64,000 nt of DNA from Phyto melanocephala (GCA_941918925.1 OW799233.1:155104845-155168844), one strand, 5' to 3'. Shown: positions 12,290 through 25,387, numbered from the stretch's first letter. Notes: generated by a model not told the origin, from the sequence alone. Translations and numbers: made by a program.

Positions 12290-12690
12290 TTATTCGATTG
12301 AAAAACATTTGGCTCAACAAATTGATGGTTTTACGTGTTCTATTGCACATTCCTGTTAGAATTTCTTCTCCACCAAATGATTTGCAATGACAAGAAGAAT
12401 AAAAATTTACGAATCGCGAGACCGAGTTGCTGAGCAAGTCGTTATATCGATAAACTCGATTCCTGTCACACTCGCGTCTACAGCGTCGATGGCTTCCTCT
12501 TTTCGTACATTACGAGTTCGATTGGAATGAACATTGTCCAAAACAGTAAATGTAATTTTGAATCGGTACAGAGTGTTGCGTATAAGCTGCTCTGATGCAC
12601 GATTATGCGCACCGTAAACATGATGAAGTGATGACTATAACACGAATTTTGGAAACAACTTTGTTATGGTGTAAGTCTTTGCATTGTGAT
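12290..12690 (-). mobile_element. Degenerate Tc1/mariner-type transposase N-terminus
   Basis: On the minus strand a start MQRLT lies near 12,688. The frame then breaks up but recovers segments resembling the helix-turn-helix region of the EAHF mariner group: HQSS, IRNTLYRFKITFTVLDN and a later LAQQLGLA near 12,420. This is the same family as the relics at 1895 and 40,984. Stops and frameshifts occur throughout, and the catalytic half is not found. Boundaries are approximate. Confidence 0.6.
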
Positions 12691-12740
12691 TTGCCAAAGT
12701 ATGAACATTGAGCTATCATAATCATTCAGTGTCTAAAAAT

Positions 12741-15182
12741 TAATGAAAATTTTCGCCGACAAAAGTGGTTGGCGCAGATCGCTGTTAATTAAATGTTTTT
12801 GCTTATACTTATTATTCTTCCGTCATAATTTAGTTCTGGTCGGGTCAAAAGGTCGCTCGTTATTGCCATTATCGTTTAAGGGCAAACAGGTCGTCCTTTT
12901 TCATTTGGCTTTGAAAGTTTTCTATCTCACTGTCACTTGGCGTCACTTAACTGTGTTGTAATATAGTTTCTAGACTATTCTACAATTAACTGCGGGTTTT
13001 TAATTGGATTAACTAAACTCATTTAATTATAATTGGAGGATTATCATTTAAACTCCTTTACATGCAACTGGAGGGGTTCCATTAAACTTATTCTTGGCTT
13101 GCGGTGCCCGATCCAATGTTTTTTGTAACTGGAGGAGTAGCATTAAACTCAGTTTTATTTATTGTTCAAGTGTCTCCGACTTCCTATGCAGACGTAAAGG
13201 TCGAACCAACTTGCGTTTCCCTGGCATTTTGGTAACGACGTACCTATACCAATCAATTTTAGAATTAAATAAAATGTTTTATCTTGTCTTTGAAGAAAAA
13301 AAAAAAAACAAAATCTTTTATATGTAGTGGTTTACTCTACAACAGCCAAATCGTACTTTTCACACAAACCAGCTATCATTTCGGTTGTTCGCTTTTTTTT
13401 TTTTTTTTTTTTTTGACAATGTTAAAGCAATTATTTATTGTAATAATTGTTTTGTTTTGATTAATGAATTTTTATTTTAAACGTTTTCGGGTTCTTTTCT
13501 TTTTTTATTTCTTCCTTTAAAAATTAAACCCCTCAGCCTATTCCTTTCTAAATAAATTAAGTTACAAAAATATACAATTGAAACTTAAATTAATTATAGT
13601 AAATTATACTCAATAAAAACAATGCAAGCATTTATTAAATTAAGTACCAAATATATCCTTAGTCTTAAATATTTAAGTAAATCGAACTATCAAATATGCA
13701 ATATTAATTTTAAATTCTATTTATAAAAACTCTACTAATAATAGCTTAATTTAAACGAAATAAAAATATTTTTAAAATACTTTTTAAATTATTATCGAAA
13801 AAAGAAACGCACACATACACATATAAAAATAATTTAGAACTAAATATTTAGTCCCTTAAATATATACTAAAAAAAAATCAATAATTAACTAACCAACTGA
13901 AAATGTGTTTTAATTTACGGGGACCTACAAATTAGGAAAATTAAAAACAAAATCATTAATATTACTATTTGCAGGATCGAAACAGTGTGTAATGGTATTT
14001 CTCAGATACTTTTAATTACTTTCTGCCGTAATGTTTTCCTCAGTCGAAACGTAATTTAACATTGTGTTTTATATAGAAAGCAATCTCATGCTTTTAGAAT
14101 TGTTAACAAAGATTAAACATTAATTGTGTTGCCTATATTTAGGGGCATAAAAAGCCTAATAAATTACAATGGTATTTATTACAAAAAACGATAATCAAAC
14201 ATACATTTTCTTGTTTGTTTATTAAATACAAGTTATTTAAGAAATACAGGTGCTTCAGTTCATTGTTTGCTGTTTTAATGGCAATCTTTTTTTTTTAATA
14301 AAAGTTGTAGATTGAAAAAAATCTGTTTCAAAATGTGCAGGAAATTGAGGTACGTGTGTATATGAAAATTAAACATGGAAAGTTTTATTACCATTAAATC
14401 TGTGACAGGAACGAATAACTGTTTAAGTCGACATAAGCTTAAAATGAAATCATAAGACCATTGCAATCAAGCCATTTAAAACTGTCACAAGCGACTATTT
14501 TGAACTATTTTAAACAATTTTACAGGAAGTTTTGGCTTAAATTCTTATTGGCTATTTTTTTAACGAACAATATAATTTGGAACAGCAACTTATTTTAAGG
14601 TTTAATTTAACGAAATTAACAAAAACTGACATGCTTTTTAACTAATTAATAACAGAATTCCTGTAATAAATAGTCTTTGTTTAAAAAAAAAGATCAATTT
14701 ATAAAAATCAACTCAAAAATTTAAAAGTGATTTTCTGAAAAAATATAAAAATAGACACAAGCGGTTTTTCCTTATTTTCACGGAAATAGAGCGTTGATTT
14801 TGAGGTTGAGTTTTTTATTTTACAATTAAAATAAAGTTTTATTTTGAATGTTGTTGTTCTTGGGATGCCGCTTATAACGTTTTATTTGCTTATGTAAGAG
14901 AACCATTAATTTAAATTTACATGGAAAAATTACTTCCAACACGTATAAGGGCCATTATTATATGCGAAGTTCTGAAATAATGCAACCATGTGCTATCTTT
15001 TTAAAGTCGATTGCATTCATGTTAAAGAGATAAAGTTTTTGTTCTTTACAGACTGCATCATATAAAAGTACTAAAATTTATTTTCATAAAATAGTTTATT
15101 TATGCAACAAAACCAAATTAAAAGCGATTGCTCAATTCACAACCTTTTGAAAAAGTTGTATGTTGTAAGAAATTCATTTCAA
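12741..15182. other. Non-coding sequence with short direct repeats and poly-T
   Basis: Between 13,000 and 13,150 a motif of about 22 bases, TTGGAGG(N)nCATTAAACTC, recurs three times (13,033, 13,068, 13,129), with a weaker fourth copy at about 13,002. A run of 22 T lies at 13,393-13,414. No gene or transposon end was recognised. Confidence 0.45.
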
Positions 15183-15338
15183 TTGGTGAATTCACTAGGT
15201 GTCCTATTTGTCGTACTGTCATAATGTCATAATTTCTCTAAATACTTTAAAATGTATAAAAAGCATTTTTAAATATTTTTGAAATTTTTAAAAATTATGA
15301 CAAAACGACACTTAGGACACCTTATGAATTCACCAAAT
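15183..15338. mobile_element. Foldback MITE, GGTGTCCTAA family, copy 1
   Basis: The arms are TTGGTGAATTCACTAGGTGT at the left and its near complement ACACCTTATGAATTCACCAA at the right. They extend inward for about 42 bases each, including GTCCTA, GTCGT and TGTCATAAT. A second, more diverged copy lies at 50,011-50,154. Confidence 0.8.
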
Positions 15339-16338
15339 GTATTAGACAATAGGATTAATTTTTCTACCTCTGATAGGTTTTTAATTGACTATATGTTTTT
15401 AGGACATAATATTTTAAATGCATTCCGAATTATATGTTACAGAATGTTTAAAAATGACTTCCGGATTACCAAACAATTCGAATTTTTAGTGTTCACATTA
15501 TCGAGGTTATACTGTACATCGAATATTTAAAATTTTTAAGAATCGATGTACAACAAACACATTTTTTAATCTTGCATAATATTTCTTACTTTCTGCTACA
15601 AAAACTTATAATTCCTTTTATAATTGCAATGTCCCTGAATATATAACTAATATTTGAATAATGGTTTTTTTATATTTTCGGGAAAACCCATAAAGTTGCA
15701 TTTTTATTAATCTTCTTCATTATAAACATTAAATATTTATATCATTTTTCTTCACGGGAAACATTAAAGATTTATATTATTTTTTATATTTAAACATATT
15801 AACTAATAAATACAAACGTACGTGTTGACATAAATGCGTGTCTATTTAAAATCCTACTTATCTCCGCACTATGGTTTGGTTGACCACTTTGCGTGACCAA
15901 AGTTATTAAATTAAAGACAAAACTGGAAGTATAAATAATTTAATGCATTACTTTAAATCTTTGCGCCTTAATGTATTTCCTGTTTTGGTGCTTCTTTCTA
16001 TCTTATTCAGAAATAAATTTTGTCATTTTAGAAAGAAAAGACTCTTCTCAAAACACTTCAAACCGCACAGTGTTTAGAAAATCAATTCTCAATTTAAACA
16101 CATTTTATGTTTACCAAATTTCACTTGAAAAACGAAAAGTTATTTTACCTACTACATCATTGTTTTCTACTTTTTTATATGAAATTTTTACCATGTATAT
16201 CTTATATAAAACTTTTTTGAAACATAACCGTCCGGGCAGAAAAATACAAATAGTAAGACGCTGTCCCAATGTTGATGGTGGTATGACAGCATCATGTCGT
16301 CACAATGTTGAAATTATAACGCCAAATGAGCGTTTCCA
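15339..16338. other. AT-rich non-coding sequence
   Basis: No exon or repeat end is recognised. The 148-codon open frame that begins at 15,971 runs into the transposon starting near 16,339 and shows no protein family features. Confidence 0.5.
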
Positions 16339-17120
16339 CACGCAAAGAAAAAATATGGTTGTGGTAATCATAATCGAAGAGCAACATACTATGATTGAAT
16401 TGTATGATTGTGGTTAAAACAAATAATGGTTACCAATTATCATTATTATGTTTAATTAAAGTATAATTCAATATTCTTTTAGATGACTATAATTGAAATC
16501 GACAATTTTTGCTTTTTTACGGTAAATTTTTGTCTTTTGCTGTAAGTTACATATATTAATTGTACTTACCTTTTTAATTGCAATCTTTGTTCGAAATTTT
16601 TTTTACTTTCTCGTTTATTTTTTTAATTTTTTTAAAAATCCTTGTGAATTTTTTGACATTTCATCTCTTTTAGAATAAAAAAAATTTATTCAGCAAGAAG
16701 AACAGTTGAAATCAAACTATTATTAAAGAAAATCATAGCTTGATTGCTTTGTAATCATACTGTTGTTCAGCAAGAAGAAGTGCAGTTGAAATAAAACTAT
16801 TATTATTAAAAAAAAAAGTTATAGCTTGATTGCTTTGTAATCACACTGTTGTCTCATCTATTATTTAATGATTATTTGTAATTTTAAAGGCTTTTGAATA
16901 TAATGTTATTTTTGTCGGATTAGTTTTTTTTTTAAATCATACTATTTGAAATGATAACCATATCGAAATTTTTACGAAAAGTAAACATTAAATGATACAA
17001 TGCAAACAAATGCTTGATTATCGTGACAACTTATGCTTGTTTTCAATAGCCAAATATTGTTGTAGAAACTATAATATGACCATCGTGATAATGTCGGAAC
17101 CATGGTTTTTCTTTGAGTGC
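16339..17120. mobile_element. Candidate DNA transposon or MITE with CAAAGAAAAA termini
   Basis: The left end (CACGCAAAGAAAAAATATGG, 16,339-16,358) and the complement of the right end (GCACTCAAAGAAAAACCATG, 17,120-17,101) form an imperfect inverted repeat of about 25 bases. Weaker similarity continues inward (ATCA, CATA, TATGATT blocks). It is 782 bp with no transposase frame. It contains the two-copy tandem repeat at 16,690-16,855. No target duplication is evident. Confidence 0.5.
16690..16855. repeat. Two-copy tandem repeat, unit about 80 bp
   Basis: Each unit starts TTCAGCAAGAAGAA, continues CAGTTGAAAT(C/A)AAACTATT, and ends ATAGCTTGATTGCTTTGTAA then CACTGTTG or TACTGTTG. The second unit is slightly longer because of insertions in an A-rich run. 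Confidence 0.85.
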
Positions 17121-18945
17121 AGGATCTTATAAACATAAATTTACGACATTGATCTGATGTTAATAAACTAAAAATAAAGGATGATGCCTAGCAGCAACAG
17201 CATATCGCCTCTATATGATTAAGTAGTGGGTGCAGATCCTTGTTATTATGGTCGTGGTGATACATAATATTTAGAAAATTCATCATTACTGCCTCGGCGT
17301 ATATAAAAATTTGTTTTCTTTTTACTCTTTAATACCTTCTTAACCAAATTTTTATATCTTCTACTAATATTGCATTTAATAATTCCCTATTGTTTGGAAA
17401 TAACAAAAAAAACCGAAAACTGAAAGTAGTACTCTTCCAGATCATAGTGCAACATTTACACACATACCATATTGTTCATACACGTGTAGTATTTAATAAA
17501 TTTTCGTATATAAAAACAAATTTTTAAATTGTACTAAAAAGAAATCTATGGGTACCAGTTAATATTTGTCTACTTGTGAACAGCTTTAGCCTTGAAATAT
17601 CCTTAATATTTTATACGAAATATAATTATAAAAGTATGCAACATTTGTTTTAGTCTATTTTCTGATACAGACATTGCTTAATCATCACTCAGTTGGAGAG
17701 TATGTATGCTGTATTATAAAAATTACATGTTTTTTATAAGTTATAAGTTTTTATAAGAAACATAAAAATAAAATTTCAATGAATGTCAAAAAAAATCGTA
17801 AAAGGAATTGAAACTTTATTTATATTTTTCCCAAAAGTATACTTTAAAAATTTTTTCGCAAATTAAGTTCAAACTTTCTAACATCACAATTTGAAATTTA
17901 ATAGTGTTGGACTTGTGGCAAAAAAAAAATACAATTCAATTTAACTGGAAATCTATACAAAAAATTGTTACTTCTGACCTTCCTTCTGCTCCTTTTTATT
18001 GTTTATCATCTGATTGAACCCATTTTTTTTCTCTTTTCTTTTATGCTGTTATTACTTATGTGGTAGATAAGAGTAAACACTGGCCTAATCAAATTTACAT
18101 ATTTGTAGTAGCCCAAAATCCCAAAAGGAAAATGTTGATTATTTATTGTATGATTGTAATACAACTCAACAAAAGAAGGAACATTTTCGATAATAATAAA
18201 AAATAAATAAAAAATAATAACAAGTTTAGTAAATCGTTATAATTTCCGGATATTAAGCTAACATCTGGAATTGCTTAATTGCCTAAAAGAATTAACTGAA
18301 ATCAAATAAATTATTTATTTGGCCTGGGAGCAGGAACACAAGCCGCAATGTTTATTTTTTGCCTGCCTAGATGCCTGCCACCTTTCTAGCAAAACCGTTT
18401 AATCATTTTACCTTAAGGCCATAATGTACAATGTATCGTTTTTATGCACATAAATATAAAGTTAACATAATTTACGTTGTATTACTTTTCTAATTAATTT
18501 TCTTTTTTTCCTACCCATTAGCTATAATTAAAAGTTTTCTTTATATAATTTGGTTCAATCATTCGAAACTGCAAGATTTTTTACATAACTTCAGCATAAG
18601 ATGATGTATTTGAAACTTTTAAAACCAATATGAGCAATTAAACTTTACCATAGAAAGTGCTGCGTCGCACACATCAGGTTTACTGAATCAGTTTTATTTT
18701 TTTTTTTAATTTTATTTTGAATCTATATTTATAAATTTTTTTCGTTTAACGGTTAAGAAAAGAAAAATACGAACTCGACTATGCGAAAAGAAGGAAACAA
18801 ATAAAACTGCCTAGTACGGTCAAGTCTGTACTCCTTTTATTCTCTTTGCCTCCCTTTTAAATAAATTAAGACTTGACGAGACTTGATCTGCAGCCTAATT
18901 CTGTATGTAAACCCCTAAAAAATATATTTAAAGAATATATACTGG
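17121..18945. other. AT-rich non-coding sequence, nothing recognised
   Basis: No credible exon, RNA gene or transposon end is seen in these 1.8 kb. Confidence 0.5.
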
Positions 18946-19115
18946 CCAAAACTCTCTAAATAAATTTTTTAAAGTTCTAGCGATTGAGATTTAGCTTTAG
19001 CGACATACACAATAAAAATGGGCCGTTTACTTAAGGGTTCAGGCTACAAAAATCTCAAAATATATTTTTGAGTTTTGGCGATAGAGGTTTAGCTTTAGCG
19101 TGTTACATAATAAGG
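18946..19115. repeat. Diverged two-copy direct repeat
   Basis: GTTCTAGCGATTGAGATTTA with GCTTTAGCGACATACACAATAA (about 18,975) recurs as GTTTTGGCGATAGAGGTTTA with GCTTTAGCGTGTTACATAATAA (about 19,070). The offset is about 97 bases. Confidence 0.6.
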
Positions 19116-20059
19116 CTGATAATGTGTGTGTCCTAGACAATGATTTAAAATCAAAGATTTTTGTATCTCCTTTAAAAAAATCCTACCAAAATAATTTTTT
19201 ATTTATCCCAGGATTTTTTTCGTGATAGTTTTTTACGTATTTCGGATTTGCTTGCTCGCATTTAAAAATATATATATGTACTATATACAAGTATATGTAA
19301 AATAATTTATTTTTGCATTAACTATTTTTATAAAAAAATAATTTTTTTAAAAAAATTTTTTTTTTCAAATAGTCACTTCAATAAAAAAAACGGAGTGTAA
19401 AGGCCTCATTAGTCTTTACTTTCTGTTGTCGTTTTGTGACGTGCCATTCTGCTGTTTAAGTTTTGTAGTTACTTCTTCTGTAAAAACTTACCTGCTTTAC
19501 TTTTTAAGATAACCTTACAAGAACAAGCTTATTATATTTTTTGTATATTTTTCTCGTCAAAGTCCATACATAAAAAAGAAATTTGTAGTGTATGATTTCA
19601 TATATAAGCAAAGAGAGTCTATCTGTTGTAGCCACCTTTAAAATAAAGGCATGTTAATAACAGCTGTTTCTCTTTCAATGGCCGTCACTTAACGTTGAAT
19701 TCTATTTTCGACAGATTTGTCCGCATCAGAACAGAATGAAAAAGTAACAACAAACCACACATACAGATTTTCAATTGAACAGAAACAAAACAGCTGATTC
19801 ATAACAGCACAGAACGTACAAACTAATTCTGCCTTAAGGAGTAATATATAAAAAATCTTCAAAAATAGAAAACGTGATGTTTTTTCTACTTCTCTTTCTT
19901 CCCTACCCTGTTCGTCTTCAAAAAAAATAAACGTCATGATGTCTATTTCAAATTTTAAATCATCGTATTAACCAAGTTTTAGTTTTAAAAGTTCAAAATA
20001 TTATATTAAAGTGAAACTTTTTTGATGGGATTAACGGCAATAAATATAAAATACTGTAC
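19116..20059. other. AT-rich non-coding sequence
   Basis: No gene is recognised. An 82-codon minus frame at 19,689-19,937 has no initiation context or family features that I can support. Confidence 0.45.
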
Positions 20060-20600
20060 AACTGTCTCAAGTGGATTAATTCGTACTTGATGAACAGAAA
20101 GCAAAATGTTCTTTTGAAAAATATTAATTTTAAACTGTGCAGTACTTGGATTTATAAAACACTGGCCGAAGGAGTTTACTGGCCCATATATAACAAAACA
20201 AAGATATTATTTTCCGACGTTCAACGTTTATAAAAATGGAATTGAATCTGGGCAAAAACAGTTCTTGTTATTTTGCCCTTAAAGCCTACAGTAATGCATG
20301 CACTAAACCTACTGGCTTATACTAGTAGATTTGCTCTTATAAAGTCGACAATGTTAAAATGTCGAAGAACAATGCTAAAAGTTACGTTTGTTCTCAATTT
20401 AATAAAAGGAAATGTAGGGTCTGATTTCTTGATTGCCAACATCTGTTCTAATGTACCATCTCGTACTATGCGTTATTTTAATCCACTATTAATCAAAGTT
20501 TTCAAAACAAATTATGCCAACTCTGATCCGTTTTTTTCAGAATTTATTCTGAGTTTAATAAACTATTTATAATATTTGGGGGATTTAAATGGTTGTCATA
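20060..20600 (+). mobile_element. Degenerate LINE reverse-transcriptase C-terminus
   Basis: In shifting plus-strand frames, 20,070-20,270 gives DSYLMNRKQNVLLKNI and EGVYWPIYNKTK. These correspond to the thumb and post-thumb part of non-LTR reverse transcriptases (SYL-NR-Q, then WSPYYN-like). The frame from 20,273 then reads LLAYTSRFALIKSTMLKCRR, TFVLNLIKGNVGS, NVPSRTMRYFNPLLIK and NYANSDPF, stopping at 20,572. This is the classic C-terminal tail ending near a Phe/Leu-rich stop. It belongs to a different LINE lineage from the fragment at 8.9 kb, judged by the tail motifs. Frameshifts and a gap show an old copy. Confidence 0.75.
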
Positions 20601-21888
20601 AAGTCATGTGTTTTAATATAATAGCACGACACGACTTACTGCTGTCCAAAACCTCTCATAATTTAGTGTGCTATTTCAAATTGGAGTCAGCTGTTTAAAA
20701 AGAAGCAGTTGTATATATTTAAATTAAAAATGTCAAAAACGATAATAATAATCTGTTTGTGCGAAAATTATTATAATTGTAATAGCTGGCTCAAGTTAGT
20801 ATAAACATATTTGCATCGCTTTGAATTTGAATGAACCGTTTTGTAGGTGATGAAGACAAGGAAAAACAAGCTAATGAAATGTTTTTAATAAACATTGCTA
20901 GTAAGAATAGATAAATGGCAGCAATGCGTATTAAGAAAATTCTACGATAATAGATTTAATCAGATGGTTCGGTTTCGACCGTAAGAATTTGTCTATATAA
21001 TGGATTTTATAAAAAAAAAACGATGATGTATTTAATACAAATCCAAAAACGGCATACATATTTTTAAACACCTGGATTTTTAATTTTTACTTATTAAAAA
21101 GTTATAAAAATGTAATTAAGGTGATGTTTTAAAACTGTTAAGGCATACTTACAAACTTATTGCACACATATATCATATATGTATCAATGACAACGGCGTG
21201 TGAATATTATCGCCGGCTCGAATAAATAGTTTCAACTGTTCGGCTCAGATTTTTATTTAAAAGTAATAAACATAGAACAAAAAATCTTGAAATTTTAGGA
21301 CTTCTTTCTTTGAAGTACAACAACATATTTTTTAAACTAGTATAAAATATTAGCAAATTATGACAATATGACTTGATAGCATACTATTTTAATACCCCAA
21401 TTGATTTTTCTTTACACGTTGATTTTAAAATTCTATAGTAAATTTAGTTTTTAATAACTAAATATATGTAAATAATAGGTATGTACTGTTTAAAAGTCTG
21501 AGGAGAATTTCGAATCCATTAAATAATATAAAAATAAAATTAGAAAATTTTAATTTTTTACAAATTCTTTACAACATATAAAATTATTTTGAAAATAAAA
21601 CCTCTACCAAAAGCAAAATTTCCCACAACTGAAATCACTTCCCAAACAGATAAGACAAGTTTGTCAAGTATTTATACTAGTGTAAGACTAAAAAATGCTG
21701 TTTAATTTAAAGCTTCAATTTTATTACAATTATAAAAATATTTGATATCTGTGAAAGTTTTTTTTTTTATCAATTCAGTTAAGTAACATAGAAACTGATA
21801 TATGGAAAAAAATTAAGACAAAGAAATCCTGTCAACAGAACACATTTTAAACAAATATGACTAGACATCACATCTATGTATGTATTTC
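20601..21888. other. AT-rich non-coding sequence, nothing recognised
   Basis: No credible exon or repeat end is seen. The first tens of bases may be LINE 3' UTR. Confidence 0.5.
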
Positions 21889-22297
21889 TACCCTGCTGAT
21901 GAAGTAACTAGTATGTGGTAAGAAATATACTAGTTGCCTTTAACTTTAGACTAGTTACACATCTGTTCTCTTTTTCATCATCACACTATAATTTTAATCT
22001 GCAACAAGAAATTTAACCCAACAATTTAAGTATCAAGCGTTTTGAAATCTTTCTTATCTCTGCGGAGATTTGAACCAGGATATTTTGGTTTTGAAGTTTC
22101 ACGCTCTAACCACTAAACCAACACACTATTATTTAAAATTAATATTAATAAGATTTTCATTTAAAAAATAAATTTTTGCAATGACCGAATGGTGAGTTTG
22201 TTTCTTTCCTGTCAATGCGTGTGAGATCTATCACTACTGCTACAGTCTCGTTACAACTTTAAAACCTAAAACTAGTTACAAATTTAGCTACAGGGTA
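21889..22297 (-). mobile_element. Repeat with TACCCTG ends enclosing a tRNA-like promoter
   Basis: The outer ends TACCCTG and CAGGGTA are an inverted pair. Further in, AGTAACTAGT (left) and ACTAGTTACA (right) are also inverted. On the minus strand, 22,125-22,055 is tRNA-like: TTTAGTGGTTAGAGCG fits the pol III box A, and GGTTCAAATCTCC fits box B about 30 bases on. Either a tRNA-derived SINE landed inside a MITE, or the whole is one composite repeat. A functional tRNA is unlikely because the anticodon stem and acceptor stem do not pair. Confidence 0.5.
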
Positions 22298-23369
22298 ATA
22301 TCAGCATGTGTGTCTGTTTATCTAAGCATTTCTCAAAATTCTTAAAATTGACACTAATGACTTGACTTGATATCGATATTATAAAACAAATGGCAAAAAT
22401 AATAAAAAGAAGAAAACAGCAACATTTGTGCCGAATAATATTTGTTTGATTTTTTTCCCCCCTTTTCTTTTGTAAATAAAGTTCTTTGAACTAAGTATGT
22501 ACACTTATCCACTTTTCCTGAAAATAATCAATATATTACTGTGAAACTGAAAGTTTAATATCCTTAAACTAAACATGCATGTGTGGCAGTACTACTCCCT
22601 CACACTCTTAATAAATATGAGAGCAATAACAAAGATCCTCTTAATACGTAATCATAATTGAGTGTAATATTACAGACATTTCAGAAGCTTTTTTATACGG
22701 CTCCCTATTGGTGACAGTTTGTCAATACATTTGTAATAATTATTTATTTAAATTCTTAGTGATATTCAAAAGTTGGTTTTTACAGATGAACAATTTTAAA
22801 ATAGAAGAAAAAAAACTTAAGTTAAATAATAAAAAAAAATTTGCTTTATCGGAAGTTTTAATTAATATTGTTAGCGTTTAAATAAGGTTTCAAACATATA
22901 ACTCGGTCGTTTGGTTCGGATATAGCGAATAGGTAAAAAAATTTTAAGCATTATTTAAGTATCTTGGCAAAAATGCTTACACATTTGTCTCTCAAGTCAT
23001 TAAAAGTTGCTTATTTTCAAAATCCAATAGTGTCATTCAAGCCCATAAAAAAATAATCCAAATACGTTAAATTTCACAGACTATGTAGCATTAATAGAAT
23101 AATTTAAAAAAATAACTGTTTGTAAAGCCGATGCTTTTTTACGCTGTAGGGCATATGACGCCATTCTGTTGGAAAACCAGTTTTTAGTAAAAATTCCAAC
23201 TATGTTAGGACCAAAATACAAGTTGGTGATAAAGTTGTCATCCAACGTTCTTTGATTGTATTTTTTTAAAAAATCAAGAAACTTTTTTTTTTCTTTTGAA
23301 TCGTATTTACTTCAGGTCAAAATTGCTTATGCCATATTGACTTTTTATTTTACAAATATCAAAGCACAA
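22298..23369. other. AT-rich non-coding sequence, nothing recognised
   Basis: No credible exon, RNA or repeat end is seen. Confidence 0.5.
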
Positions 23370-23631
23370 CTCTGTGGTTTTCATGGGCAACCGCGTATGT
23401 TCATTTTATACGATTTTGAGTTAATAATGCCATATTGCTTGGTTTTAGACGGCCTCTACTTTGTTTTAAAAAATTCTTAAATAAGATGGACCCATTCCGA
23501 TTATTTTATAGGCATAACAACGTAACTTCTATATATATATATTAAAAAAATCGTGAAGCACTAACACGGTTTTGTAGCTCTCCTTAAAAATTTGATTTTA
23601 AGACACGTGGTTGCTTATGAAAACCACAGAA
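23370..23631. repeat. Inverted repeat, 27-base arms
   Basis: The left arm CTCTGTGGTTTTCATGGGCA (23,370 on) and the right arm TGCTTATGAAAACCACAGAA (to 23,631) pair over 27 bases with a few mismatches. The loop is about 208 bases. No matching second copy was found in the window, so a foldback element is only one possibility. Confidence 0.6.
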
Positions 23632-24339
23632 CTGACAATTACCGCCGCTTGCAAAAATTATAGAACCCTGCGATAGGGTTATGACTTTCGGGCCCCATTG
23701 TGTTTAATAATCATGTGTCCACACTGTTCGCTGTTGACGGAAACATTCTCGCCAGTGAATATTATTTTTAAATTTTTAAGGACTACTTATTGCTCCAGTT
23801 CTTAAAGAGCACACATTGATATTTTATGAATTTAACTCACTCCAAATGCCTCGATTTTATTTATAGACATGCTTATTTAGCAAAAAAAAAAAACTGCATC
23901 TCTGAACAGGATGTTTTGAATATTTCGCACGTTGATATTCCTGAACTAAATTGCAAGCGTTGTTTTGGCTTTAGCCTATTCATAATTAAATATCAACGCA
24001 GATTTAACAACTGTAAGGCAATTTTAACTCTGTCGAAGAAAAAACTCCATAAAAACATGCGAAGCAAGAATTATTTGCCACCCTATTAAATACATGGAAT
24101 ATCTTGGAGAGAAATATCAAGTTTAGGGAGCCACAAGAATAATCTTTGCAAATCTGCATGTAGTGTCAATATATATTCGGTGGATTTTAAGTATTGAAAA
24201 TTGTCACAATTTGCCCCTAAATATATTTGATATTTCGTAATTTGAGACAACAAATTAATATTTATTATAAAAAAGGCTTTATTGCATTTTTAAAATATTC
24301 TTCATGAAGACAAATAAATACACTTTTGCTTACATGCGA
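23632..24339. other. Non-coding sequence, no supported gene
   Basis: An 87-codon plus frame at 23,826-24,089 has no recognisable features. Nothing else is seen. Confidence 0.45.
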
Positions 24340-25150
24340 ACCAATTTCCGAAGCACTTTTTTATTACGTTAAAGTACCTCTAAAACATGCATTTTGAACG
24401 CATGAACCGCTTCTTCGGGTGTTGAAAAACCTTGACTTCGCAATTTATTTTTTATGTTCGAGAATAAAAATATGTCATTGGGTGCCAGGTCTATGCGGTT
24501 GGTGACTCATTAAATCGACGTTTTAAGTGCTCAAAAGGTCTCTTGTCTGAGCCGATGTGTGCGAGCTCTCATTGTCATAGTGGAGAATGGTCCGACTTTG
24601 GCGGTTGGTTTTTCTTATTTCTTTGAAGAGTTCTGGTAAACTAATGATTGCTTGCCATTTACAAGTCACCGTACTACGTTTCACCAATTTTACGATTGAG
24701 ACATGCCCAGTCTTTCCGAAAAAAAAAACAGGTGACCATTTGTTTTGCAGTGTTTCGAGCCCGAATGACTTCTGTACGATTTTATTCATCTCGGAAGACC
24801 CATATTTACGATTCGTCACCAGCCACGATATCACACACATGTTTTAAAGCACCGCGATTGTGTTTTTTGAGGATGTTTTTTTGTAACCAACTAACAAGAG
24901 CTTTTTTTTTGAGCGACTGTCAAATTATGTGAGATCATGCAGTACCATTTCACGCACAGCATCAATGTTTTTCGGAATAAAAACCTTTTTTGGCAACCTT
25001 TAGTCGTTGAGCGATCTGCGGTCACACTTAAATTCAAAAGCTGTTGAGAAATACTGGTCCTTGATGGTGCTTTATCACTTAAAATCGAATTGAGTTTATC
25101 GATGCACTGTCAGACTTTCTTAGCTTGGGAATAACTTGTAGGCTTGTTTC
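24340..25150 (-). mobile_element. mariner-family (DD34D-type) transposase relic
   Basis: On the minus strand, segments in order from about 25,130 match mariner transposase. SQAKKV and DKLNSILSDKAPSRTSIS come first. A VTNRKYG segment near 24,820 stands where VTGDE-W-Y is expected. FFGKTGHVSIVKL, LPELFKEIRKTNRQSRTILH and HYDNESSHTSAQTRDLLST (second catalytic Asp) follow. MSHQPHRPGTQ then degrades the LPHPPYSPDLAP-like block. Multiple frameshifts and stops are present. It is a different lineage from the EAHF group elsewhere in the window. The terminal repeats were not found, so the limits are approximate. Confidence 0.8.
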
Positions 25151-25387
25151 ATATATGTTAAGAATATACTTTATTCCATATCATCACTGCATCACATGCA
25201 GTCATTCTATTTTTTTCTTTACTTTTGTACTAAAGAATGAGACCAGTGAAACCTTAACACACATTTTTAATTCCACCTTTCTTCATGCACAAAAAATATA
25301 ACTGTTTATGATCAAGTTTGCATTTAAAAACTTGTCAAATTATGTGTACAAAATAATAGCATAATCGGATTTTTAGTTTGTTTGAAA

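Noticed and set aside
13033..13150. CRISPR-like repeat array
   Set aside because: Only three or four imperfect units with uneven spacing, in a eukaryotic genome.
15971..16417. 148-codon plus-strand frame
   Set aside because: It crosses the left end of a transposon-like repeat and has no protein-family features.
22055..22125. A functional tRNA gene on the minus strand
   Set aside because: Box A and B fit, but no acceptor or anticodon stem pairing can be drawn; SINE-type is more likely.
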